DNA of 64,000 nucleotides from Novosphingobium sp. SG919. GTDB taxonomy: Bacteria > Pseudomonadota > Alphaproteobacteria > Sphingomonadales > Sphingomonadaceae. The position numbers and the translations under genes were made by a program. The notes beneath the pieces were generated by a model. The model searched no databases. It saw only the letters and a program-made list of their open reading frames with translations, and was not told the origin of the DNA. The stretch's first letter is position 1. Each line of letters opens with the position of its first letter. Below, in pieces: positions 48,578 through 55,501 of the stretch. The stretch lies in the NCBI RefSeq assembly GCF_012932495.1, contig NZ_JABCNG010000002.1, positions 62,001 to 126,000 of the forward strand, read 5' to 3'.

Positions 48578-48676
48578 CGTTACGCTATCCTTTTTGATAC
48601 TATAGGCAGTTTTTGTGCATATGACACGTTCCGCCGCCGCACCTAGTTAGGGGCAACCATCAGGAAAGGAAGTCCC
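48578..48676. promoter_or_regulatory. Divergent promoter region with candidate HxlR site
   Basis: An AT-rich core at 48581-48620 includes TATC-CTTTTT-GATA followed by CTATAG, the kind of short inverted element bound by HxlR proteins. A strong AGGAAAGGAAG ribosome site precedes the oxidoreductase ATG. Confidence 0.4.
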
Positions 48677-49696
48677 ATGCAGGCCATCGGCTATCAAAAT
48701 CCCGGCCCGATCGACCGGAACGACGCGCTGATCGACATTGAACTGCCCCGCCCCGAGCCCACCGGGCACGATATCCTCGTCGCGGTTCACGCCGTTTCGG
48801 TGAACCCTGTCGACACCAAGGTGCGCACCGGAGCCAAGCCGTTGGCCGGCGCTGACTATCGCGTGCTGGGTTGGGATGCCGCGGGCGTGGTGGAAGCAGT
48901 CGGACCCGACGTCACGCGCTTCAAGGCGGGCGATGCCGTCTACTACGCCGGCGATCTCGCGCGGGATGGCAGCAACGCGCAGTATCACCGCGTCGACGAA
49001 CGCATCGTCGGCCACAAGCCGCAGCGCCTGGACTGGGCGCAGGCTGCCGCGCTTCCCCTCACCAGCATTACCGCCTGGGAAACGCTGTTCGACCGGTTGC
49101 GCCTGGCCGATCCGGTGCCGGGCGCGGCAAAGGCGATCCTGATCATCGGCGGCGCAGGTGGCGTTGGCTCTGTTGCGATCCAACTTGCGCGGGCGCTGAC
49201 AGACCTGACGATCATTGCCACTGCTTCGCGCGCCGAAACGCAGGACTGGGTGCGCGATCTGGGCGCGCACCATGTGATCGATCATGCGCAGCCGCTTGCC
49301 CCGCAAATCACGGCGCTGGGCCTGGGCGCGCCGGCTTGGGTGTTTTCCACGACCCACACCGACCGTCATCTGGCCGACATTGCCGAACTGATCGCCCCGC
49401 AGGGCCGCTTTGCCCTGATCGACGATCCGTCCAGCCTCGACGTGATCGCCTTCAAGCGCAAGTCGGTATCGGTCCATTGGGAACTGATGTTTACCCGGTC
49501 GCTGTACCAAACGGCCGACATGGCCGAGCAGGGCAAGTTGCTCGATACGGTTGCCGAACTGGTTGACGCCGAACGGATTCGAACCACCCTCACGCAGACA
49601 CTGAGCCCGATCAACGCCGCCAACCTGATGGCGGCGCACAAGCAGATCGAAAGCAACACCACGCGCGGCAAGATCGTGCTGCAAGGGTGGGCCTGA
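48677..49696 (+). CDS. Zinc-free quinone oxidoreductase/MDR-family alcohol dehydrogenase
   Basis: The 339-residue protein has the GroES-like N-terminal domain (VNPVDTKVRTG, LGWDAAGVVEAVGPDV) without the Cys/His zinc ligands of true alcohol dehydrogenases. The NADPH fold is ILIIGGAGGVGSVAIQLARA. It fits the ZADH/quinone oxidoreductase group that reduces quinones or alkenals. Regulation by the divergent HxlR gene is likely, and the following ABM monooxygenase gene is only 18 bases downstream, so the two form an operon typical of electrophile defence. Confidence 0.92.
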   Translation: MQAIGYQNPGPIDRNDALIDIELPRPEPTGHDILVAVHAVSVNPVDTKVRTGAKPLAGADYRVLGWDAAGVVEAVGPDVTRFKAGDAVYYAGDLARDGSNAQYHRVDERIVGHKPQRLDWAQAAALPLTSITAWETLFDRLRLADPVPGAAKAILIIGGAGGVGSVAIQLARALTDLTIIATASRAETQDWVRDLGAHHVIDHAQPLAPQITALGLGAPAWVFSTTHTDRHLADIAELIAPQGRFALIDDPSSLDVIAFKRKSVSVHWELMFTRSLYQTADMAEQGKLLDTVAELVDAERIRTTLTQTLSPINAANLMAAHKQIESNTTRGKIVLQGWA

Positions 49697-49714
49697 AGCA
49701 AAAGGACCCGAACA

Positions 49715-50257
49715 ATGACCGATACGACCGTCCACCTCATCGCCCGCCTGGTGCCGCAAGCGGGCAAGGAGGCGACTTTGGCAAAAGCCATGCTCGCCCT
49801 GATCCCCAAAGTGCAGGCCGAACCGGGTTGCATCGCCTATGCCGCACACGAAAGTCTGGATGCGCCGGGCGTGATCGTCATGGTCGAGGCCTGGGAAAAC
49901 CAGGCCGCGCTCGACACCCATGCCGCCTTGCTTGGATCGAGCGGCGTGGCAGCGCAACTGGGCGAATTGCTGGCGCAACCACTCGCGCTCGAACGGCTGC
50001 GCGCTGTAAGCGGCCCGTGTCAGCCAGCCAGCCGCCGGAGGGCCGGCGCTGGCTGGCGGCCATGCCAAAGCGCCACTTTACCAAAGCGCTGGAAAGGCCT
50101 TAACAGGCGCGATGATGCCGCGGAACGCCTTTGCCCAAACCGTCGAAGGGGCCACCCTGGCTCGCACGGATATTCTCGCCCTCATGCCGGCGAACGGTGC
50201 GGGCACAGTCAACCTTGTCGCTTGCGATCTGGGCGAGGCGGACCTGGCCGATCTTGA
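49715..50257 (+). CDS. ABM-domain (YgiN-like) monooxygenase with an aberrant C-terminal extension
   Basis: Residues 1-97 form a complete antibiotic-biosynthesis-monooxygenase domain (VHLIARLVPQAGKEATLAKA, then GCIAYAAHES, VIVMVEAWENQAALDTHAAL). The open frame then runs on to 180 residues through an Arg/Gly/Pro-rich tail with no family resemblance, and overlaps the next gene by 146 bases. A TAA in the +1 frame at 50007-50009 would end the protein at about residue 97, the normal family length, and a hairpin follows it directly. The tail is therefore probably the result of a one-base insertion or sequencing error. The domain itself looks intact. It follows the quinone oxidoreductase gene in a likely operon. 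Confidence 0.75.
   Translation: MTDTTVHLIARLVPQAGKEATLAKAMLALIPKVQAEPGCIAYAAHESLDAPGVIVMVEAWENQAALDTHAALLGSSGVAAQLGELLAQPLALERLRAVSGPCQPASRRRAGAGWRPCQSATLPKRWKGLNRRDDAAERLCPNRRRGHPGSHGYSRPHAGERCGHSQPCRLRSGRGGPGRS
50023..50057 (+). terminator. Hairpin inside the over-long ABM reading frame
   Basis: A 15-bp stem with one bulged C (50023-50038 with 50043-50057, loop AGGG) starts 14 bases after the out-of-frame TAA at 50007. There is no T-run. Its position suggests it once followed the true end of the ABM gene. Confidence 0.45.
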
Positions 50258-50813
50258 TCTTGGCGGGTGGCGATTTGAGCGTTGCAGCCTGCGCAGTGCA
50301 GACCTGACCGGCGCCAATCTTGAGCGCACGCAATGGCTGTCTTGCCGTGGCCCGTTTGCCGTCTTCCTGAACGCGGATCTGTCAGACGCCACCATCCAGT
50401 CGTGCGACTTCAACAATGCCAATTTGCGCCATGCCCGCTTGACCGGCACGCGCATCACCGGCTGCAAGCTCACCGGCGCCGACTTGACCGATGCCCGGAC
50501 GATCGACCTGCATTGCGAGGAAGTCTTGCTGGTCGGAGCCAAACTGGCCGGCCTGAGCTTTCGCAAAAGGCATCTCCAGCGCCTGGATTTGAGCCAGGCC
50601 GATCTGCGCAAAGTCGATTTCCGGGACGCCACGTTCGAGGCCTGCAGCCTGCGCGACGCGTTGCTGGGCGGCGCGCGCTTTGAAAAGGCGGATCTGCGCG
50701 GGGCCCAACTCGACGGGTTGCGCCTGGTCGATGCTGCCTTGTTTCGCGGCGCGACCATATCCCGCGACCAGGCCGCGCAATTGATCGCCGAACTTGGCCT
50801 GACGCTTGGCTAG
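50112..50813 (+). CDS. Pentapeptide-repeat protein
   Basis: The 233-residue protein is built of A(D/N)LxX-type pentapeptides (ADLTGANLERT, ANLRHARLTG, ADLTDARTIDL, ADLRKVDFRDATF, ADLRGAQLDGLRL), which fold as a right-handed quadrilateral beta helix. The C-terminal helix (SRDQAAQLIAELGLTLG) is placed like the dimerisation helix of Qnr/MfpA DNA mimics, which protect gyrase. A similar gyrase-related role is possible but unproven, and the N-terminal part differs. A second in-frame ATG is at 50115. Confidence 0.85.
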   Translation: MMPRNAFAQTVEGATLARTDILALMPANGAGTVNLVACDLGEADLADLDLGGWRFERCSLRSADLTGANLERTQWLSCRGPFAVFLNADLSDATIQSCDFNNANLRHARLTGTRITGCKLTGADLTDARTIDLHCEEVLLVGAKLAGLSFRKRHLQRLDLSQADLRKVDFRDATFEACSLRDALLGGARFEKADLRGAQLDGLRLVDAALFRGATISRDQAAQLIAELGLTLG

Positions 50814-50831
50814 GCGGCGTGGCCCGCCCTG

Positions 50832-52157
50832 TCACCCGGCCGACTGCAGGGAAAGCTGTACGAGCAAACCGCCGCACTGCCCCTCGCGCAGATCCAGGCC
50901 ACCGCCGTGGAGCGCAACGAGGTTGCGCACGATCGCCAGCCCGAACCCATCGCCCTGTGGCGTCTCGTCCAGCCGAATGCCGGGCTGCAGTGCCAGTTCG
51001 CGCTGGTCGGCCGCAATGCCTGGTCCATCGTCCTCGATGGCCACCAGGATTCGCCCGCCCTCTGCCCAGGCGCTGACCGAAACGGCCGTGCGCGCATGAC
51101 GCGCTGCGTTGTCGAGCAGATTGCCAAGGATTTCTGACAGGTCGTGTCCATCAAGCGTCACTGCGAGGCTGCCCGGCACATCAACCGATATGGCCAAAGC
51201 CGGATGCAGCGAGCGGATCACGCCCGTGACATCGGCGACTGCAGGCGCCAGCGGCGTCCTGGCGCGATGGGCCACCGCCACGGACCGTGCCCTGGCGAGA
51301 TGATGGCGGATGACGCTCTCGATCCGGGCGATCTGGCTGGTCGCCTGGGGATTGTCTTCGACGGTGAGCGCGAGTGTGGCCACCGGGGTCTTCAACGCAT
51401 GGGCGAGATTGGCCGCCGACGCCCGGGCGGCATGGAGCGCTGCGGCGCTTTCGCAAGACATGGCGTTGAGTTCGACCGCGAGCGGTTTGAGTTCCGCAGG
51501 CTGATCCTCGTCCACTGTCGTTCGCGTGCCAAGGCGAATTTCGCCAAGCTGTTCGCGCAGGAGGGCAATGGGCCGCAGGGCAAGGCGCAGCTGGAACAGC
51601 GCCGCCAGCGTGAACAGCACGGCAAGTACGGCAATGACAGACAGCAGGGGCACGAGCGCGGCACGGATCGGCCGGGCGATCACTTGCGGCGGCGCGGCGG
51701 CAATGAGAGTCACGGTTCCGCGGCTGGTGCTGATGACTGCCTGCCGGGCATGAACGTGCCCTTCACCCGCCATCCCATCGCGCGGAACGGGAAGCGAGGG
51801 CGCGGGCAAGGGGCCGGCCGGCGGACGCGGTTCGCCCGGCGGTGGTGGCGGCGCCGGGTCGAGCGCGGGAAAATCCGTCGAACCAATCTCTCCATCCGGA
51901 CCGATGATCCGCCAGCGCCATTCCGGGCGCAGCGTCATGATCCCGATCCGTTGCTCGATGCGGGTGCGGTCGATCGTCCCATCGTCGCGCACGGCGCCTG
52001 CCATCAGGGCGATCTGCGCATCGAGCCGCTGATCCAGCCCTTCGGTCACGAAATGGGTGAGGATGCCCGCGACAGACCATCCGGCAATACCCAGTGCCAC
52101 CACCGTGGCCACGGCCGACAGCGCCAGCATCCGGGCCCGCAACGACCAGCGCTTCAT
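50832..52157 (-). CDS. PhoQ-like sensor histidine kinase
   Basis: The 441-residue protein has two membrane helices (about 10-32 and 165-190) flanking a periplasmic region with a Pro-rich tract (PAPPPPPGEPRPPAGPLPAP). The phospho-acceptor is His253 in NLAHALKTPVATLAL; this H-x-LKTP form is characteristic of PhoQ rather than the common HELRTP. The ATPase domain shows EILGNLLDNAARHA (N box), EDDGPGIA (G1) and GDGFGLAIVRNLVALHGG (G2). Its start overlaps the response-regulator gene by four bases. Confidence 0.92.
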   Translation of the reverse strand: MKRWSLRARMLALSAVATVVALGIAGWSVAGILTHFVTEGLDQRLDAQIALMAGAVRDDGTIDRTRIEQRIGIMTLRPEWRWRIIGPDGEIGSTDFPALDPAPPPPPGEPRPPAGPLPAPSLPVPRDGMAGEGHVHARQAVISTSRGTVTLIAAAPPQVIARPIRAALVPLLSVIAVLAVLFTLAALFQLRLALRPIALLREQLGEIRLGTRTTVDEDQPAELKPLAVELNAMSCESAAALHAARASAANLAHALKTPVATLALTVEDNPQATSQIARIESVIRHHLARARSVAVAHRARTPLAPAVADVTGVIRSLHPALAISVDVPGSLAVTLDGHDLSEILGNLLDNAARHARTAVSVSAWAEGGRILVAIEDDGPGIAADQRELALQPGIRLDETPQGDGFGLAIVRNLVALHGGGLDLREGQCGGLLVQLSLQSAG

Positions 52158-52822
52158 GGCGTTGCCCCCGCGGTCAGGCGATAGCCCCGGCCGCGCACGG
52201 TCTCGATCAGCGTTGCGCCGATCTTGCGACGCAGGCGGCCGATGATGACATCGAGCGTGTTGGAATCGACGTCCGCATCGCCTTCATACATGCGCTCGAT
52301 CAGGTCGAGCCGTTCGACCACCGCCTCCCGGCGCATCATCAGTTGCGAAAGCACTCTCCATTCGAACGCGGTGAGACGCAGCGGCAGGCCGTCCAGCTCG
52401 AACTGCCCGGTCTGGCTTTCGAACACCAGTGGTCCGCAGACCATGTGGGGATTGGCATGCCCGGCGGCGCGCCGCACGATGGCGCGCAACCGCATCATCA
52501 GTTCCTCGATGCGGAAGGGCTTGGTCAGATAATCGTCCGCGCCCGCCTTGTAGGCGGAAACTTTGTCCGCCCAGGCCTCGCGCGCGGTCAGCACGAGAAC
52601 GGGCACGCTCGTCATGCCCTTGCGCCAGTCTGCCAGCACCGCCGCCCCCGCCTTGCCGGGCAGGCCCAAGTCGAGGATCACGGCATCGTAAGGCTCGGTT
52701 TCGCCAAGGTGCTGGGCATCGATCCCGTTGTCGACAAGATCGACCGCGCAATTTTCGCTGCGCAGCTTGCGCGCGATTGCCTCGCCAAGGTCGGGATCAT
52801 CTTCGACAAGCAAAATACGCAT
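52154..52822 (-). CDS. OmpR/PhoP-family response regulator
   Basis: The 222-residue regulator has a receiver domain with the acidic pair EDD at 7-9, phospho-acceptor Asp51 in AVILDLGLPG, Thr79 and Lys101 in YLTKPFRIEEL. The OmpR winged-helix effector domain follows (LTAFEWRVLSQLMM, then DSNTLDVIIGRLRRKIG and ETVRGRGYRL). It is first in the operon with the PhoQ-like kinase and divergent from a periplasmic protein gene, its most likely target. Confidence 0.95.
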   Translation of the reverse strand: MRILLVEDDPDLGEAIARKLRSENCAVDLVDNGIDAQHLGETEPYDAVILDLGLPGKAGAAVLADWRKGMTSVPVLVLTAREAWADKVSAYKAGADDYLTKPFRIEELMMRLRAIVRRAAGHANPHMVCGPLVFESQTGQFELDGLPLRLTAFEWRVLSQLMMRREAVVERLDLIERMYEGDADVDSNTLDVIIGRLRRKIGATLIETVRGRGYRLTAGATP

Positions 52823-52930
52823 GGCCGCAGATTACCGCCGCAGGTTAAACCGAACATGAAACGCCAGCTTCAGGCTGCGTCGGACAAGGCATCATAGAAA
52901 AGCGCCATCGACAACCCAAGGAGTTGAAAG
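52823..52930. promoter_or_regulatory. Divergent promoter region of the two-component operon
   Basis: This 108-bp gap contains TGAA-ACGCCAGC-TTCA (near 52855-52870), an inverted pair that might be a response-regulator box. The ribosome site AAGGAG precedes the rightward gene. Confidence 0.35.
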
Positions 52931-53581
52931 ATGGTCGATTGGAAAAAACCGGTCCGGCACATTCCGCATCGGGTCAAGCTGGCCAGTGGCATGGCGGTGT
53001 TGTTCGCATTGGGCGGCGCTGCCGGCGCGGGCGCTGTATCCCTTACCCGGCCAACGGTGGAAATGGCGCCCACGCTTCCCACCGCAATCGCCAAAGTGCC
53101 GCAGCGCAGCGGGATCACCACCGTGAAGGGCCGGGTCGCCGAAGTCTATGGCGATCGCTTCATTCTGCAGGATAACACCGGCCGCCTGCTGGTTGACGCC
53201 GGCCATGGCGGTTCCAGCCAGATGCGTTCGGGCAACGCCGTGATGGTCCAGGGTCGATACGAGAACGGCCAGATGCACGCCTCTTATCTCGTGGATCCAC
53301 AAGGCAGCGTCACCCAGGTCGGCGGCCCGCCGCCGCCCCCTCCGCCTCCGCCGGCGCATGGTCCGGGCCATGACGCACCGCCGCCCCCTCCCCCTCCTCC
53401 TCCGCCGCCGGGAGCCGGACCCAACCCGCTACCGCCGGGTACGGGCGCAAACCCGCCGCCGCCCTTGCCCAACGGCGGCGCTGCACCTCCCGCTCCACCG
53501 CCGCCGGACGCCAGCCGCGCCGACAATCGCCCCGGCCCGGCCAATCCGCCCGCGCCGCCCGCGGGGCCGAACACCAAGTAA
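52931..53581 (+). CDS. Secreted or membrane-anchored OB-fold-like protein with polyproline tail
   Basis: The 216-residue protein has one N-terminal hydrophobic segment (ASGMAVLFALGGAAGAGAV) that may be a signal anchor. Residues about 60-125 look like a small OB/BOF-type fold (TTVKGRVAEVYGDRFILQDN, GNAVMVQGRYENGQMHASYL). The remaining third is low-complexity, with runs of 9 and 11 consecutive prolines. In enterobacteria the BOF protein YgiW is encoded divergently from the qseBC two-component genes, and the layout here is analogous. It is probably a target of the divergent PhoPQ-like system. Confidence 0.75.
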   Translation: MVDWKKPVRHIPHRVKLASGMAVLFALGGAAGAGAVSLTRPTVEMAPTLPTAIAKVPQRSGITTVKGRVAEVYGDRFILQDNTGRLLVDAGHGGSSQMRSGNAVMVQGRYENGQMHASYLVDPQGSVTQVGGPPPPPPPPPAHGPGHDAPPPPPPPPPPPGAGPNPLPPGTGANPPPPLPNGGAAPPAPPPPDASRADNRPGPANPPAPPAGPNTK

Positions 53582-53589
53582 TAACCCTG

Positions 53590-53620
53590 GACAGCCGCGC
53601 TATTGCTTGGCGCGGCTGTC
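53590..53620 (+). terminator. Terminator hairpin after the polyproline protein gene
   Basis: A perfect 11-bp stem (GACAGCCGCGC 53590-53600 with GCGCGGCTGTC 53610-53620) with a 9-base loop begins eight bases after the stop codon. Confidence 0.65.
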
Positions 53621-53825
53621 GCCTCACCCTTTGCAGACTGGCAACCGGCCCGCAGCAGGCAGGATCGGAGCCGGGTGCGCCGCAGCGCGTGCGGCGAATT
53701 GCCAGCATCGGCCCGATCTGGTAATGCCCTGAAATTCTAAGACTGATCATGTAAACCGCAGGAGCGTGAAATGGACCGGAAGACGCGCTGATTTCGCCCG
53801 TCGTTTTCCTGAATCCGGTACCATC

Positions 53826-55400
53826 ATGTCATCTTTCCTCACGCTCGAATCCGTGGCCCTGGCCACGCCTGTCGGTCAGCCGCTGTTTTCCGGCCTGTCG
53901 CTCAATCTCGGCCGGGAATGTGTCGGCGTAGTTGGCCGCAATGGCGCGGGCAAATCCACGCTGCTGCGCGCGATCCTCGGCACTATCCCGCCCCAAGCCG
54001 GCACGATCACCGTGAAAGGCACGATCGGCATGCTCGGCCAGGCCGTGGCGCCGGGCACCGAATCGGCAGCGTGTGCCCTGGGTGTTGCCGCCCAACTCGC
54101 CCGACTGGACCGCATCGAAGCCGGCGCTGGCACGGAACACGATTTTGCCGAAGCGGACTGGACCCTGCCCCATCGGCTGGCCGATGCCCTGGCCAGCGTG
54201 GGCATGCCAGCACCTGACCTTGGGCGCCCGCTGGCCAGCTTCAGCGGTGGCGAGCGGACCCGGCTGGCAATTGCCCGCGTGCTGATCGCGTGTCCCGACC
54301 TCTTGTTGCTCGACGAACCCACCAACAACCTCGACGCGGATGGCAGGGCGGCCATTGCCGATCTTCTGGCGAACTGGCGCGGCGGCGCGCTGCTCGTCAG
54401 CCATGATCGCCATCTACTCGAAGGGGTGGACCGGATCGTCTCGCTTTCGCCGACCGGGCTAGCGGTCCACGGCGGTGGCTGGTCATCCTGGGTCGAAGCA
54501 CGTGACGCGGCAAAAGCGCGCGCCGAGGCAAACCTGACCGAGGCGGAACGGCAAGCTCGCACCGCCCGGCGCGAAGCACAGGCCGCGCAAGAGAGACAGG
54601 CACGGCGCGATCGCAGTGGTCAGGCCTATGCCGCCAGCGGCAGCGCGCCGAAAATCCTGCTTGGCCGGCAACGCGAGCGCGCGCAGAACAGCGGTGGCCG
54701 TGGCCATACCCTTGCCCAGCAGCGCATCGAAGCGCAGGCGTCGGCACTCGAAGCGGCACGGTCCCATGTCGAGGTGGCAACGCCGCTCAAGATCGTGTTG
54801 CCACCGTGCGGCCTGCACGCGAACCGGCTTGTCCTCGCGTTCGACGGCGTGACATGGGAGGCTGGCGGGCGCACGATTATCGATGATCTGTCATTCGACC
54901 TGCACGGCCCCGCACGCGTGGCGTTGACCGGCCGCAACGGCACCGGCAAGTCCTCGGTGCTGCGGCTTGCAGCAGGCTTGGCCATGCCAACCCGCGGCCG
55001 GATCGAACGCCCCGTGGCGCACGCCCTCCTGGACCAGACGGTAAGCATGCTTGATCGCGCGACCAGCCTGATCGACAACATGCGCCGGCTCAACCCCGGA
55101 CTGGACGATAACAGCGCCCGTGCCGCGCTCGCCAGGTTTGCCTTCCGCAACACCGAGGGCGACAAGCTGGTCGGGCAGTTGAGCGGCGGGGAATGCCTGC
55201 GCGCCGGCCTGGCCTGTGTGCTATCGGCGCGCACCACGCCGCAATTGCTGATGCTCGACGAACCGACCAATCACCTCGACATCGCATCCATCGAGATTAT
55301 CGAGCAGGCGCTGCGCGACTACGACGGCGCGCTGCTGGTGGTCAGCCACGATGGCTCGTTCCTGGACGCGATCGGCATTGCACGGCAGATCCAACTCTGA
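53826..55400 (+). CDS. ABC-F family ATPase
   Basis: The ATG at 53826 gives 524 residues; a GTG at 53766 would add a non-conserved tail. Two ABC domains are joined by a charged helical linker (about 230-300) and there are no membrane segments, as expected for ABC-F ribosome-binding ATPases. The first half has GRNGAGKSTLL, FSGGERTRLAIARVL and LLLLDEPTNNLD. The second has GRNGTGKSSVL, QLSGGECLRAGLACVL and LLMLDEPTNHLD. Members rescue or regulate stalled ribosomes, and some confer antibiotic resistance. Its position beside a gene encoding long polyproline runs is notable, since ABC-F proteins such as Uup act on such stalls, but a link is speculation. Confidence 0.93.
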   Translation: MSSFLTLESVALATPVGQPLFSGLSLNLGRECVGVVGRNGAGKSTLLRAILGTIPPQAGTITVKGTIGMLGQAVAPGTESAACALGVAAQLARLDRIEAGAGTEHDFAEADWTLPHRLADALASVGMPAPDLGRPLASFSGGERTRLAIARVLIACPDLLLLDEPTNNLDADGRAAIADLLANWRGGALLVSHDRHLLEGVDRIVSLSPTGLAVHGGGWSSWVEARDAAKARAEANLTEAERQARTARREAQAAQERQARRDRSGQAYAASGSAPKILLGRQRERAQNSGGRGHTLAQQRIEAQASALEAARSHVEVATPLKIVLPPCGLHANRLVLAFDGVTWEAGGRTIIDDLSFDLHGPARVALTGRNGTGKSSVLRLAAGLAMPTRGRIERPVAHALLDQTVSMLDRATSLIDNMRRLNPGLDDNSARAALARFAFRNTEGDKLVGQLSGGECLRAGLACVLSARTTPQLLMLDEPTNHLDIASIEIIEQALRDYDGALLVVSHDGSFLDAIGIARQIQL

Positions 55401-55501
55401 CCTGCGCAGGCAGGGCCGCCGTTGACCGGACTCTTTTGCGCGCGCCGGTCAATCGCTGGTGGCTCACGCCCGGTTCACCGCCACTTGGCCTGCGATACGG
55501 C

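Noticed and set aside
50112..50813. Naming the pentapeptide-repeat protein as a Qnr resistance determinant
   Set aside because: Only the fold and the C-terminal helix are similar; the sequence is not close enough by eye to claim quinolone protection.
53826..55400. Naming the ABC-F protein as an antibiotic-resistance factor
   Set aside because: The domain layout is shared by housekeeping members (Uup, EttA type); no resistance context is present.
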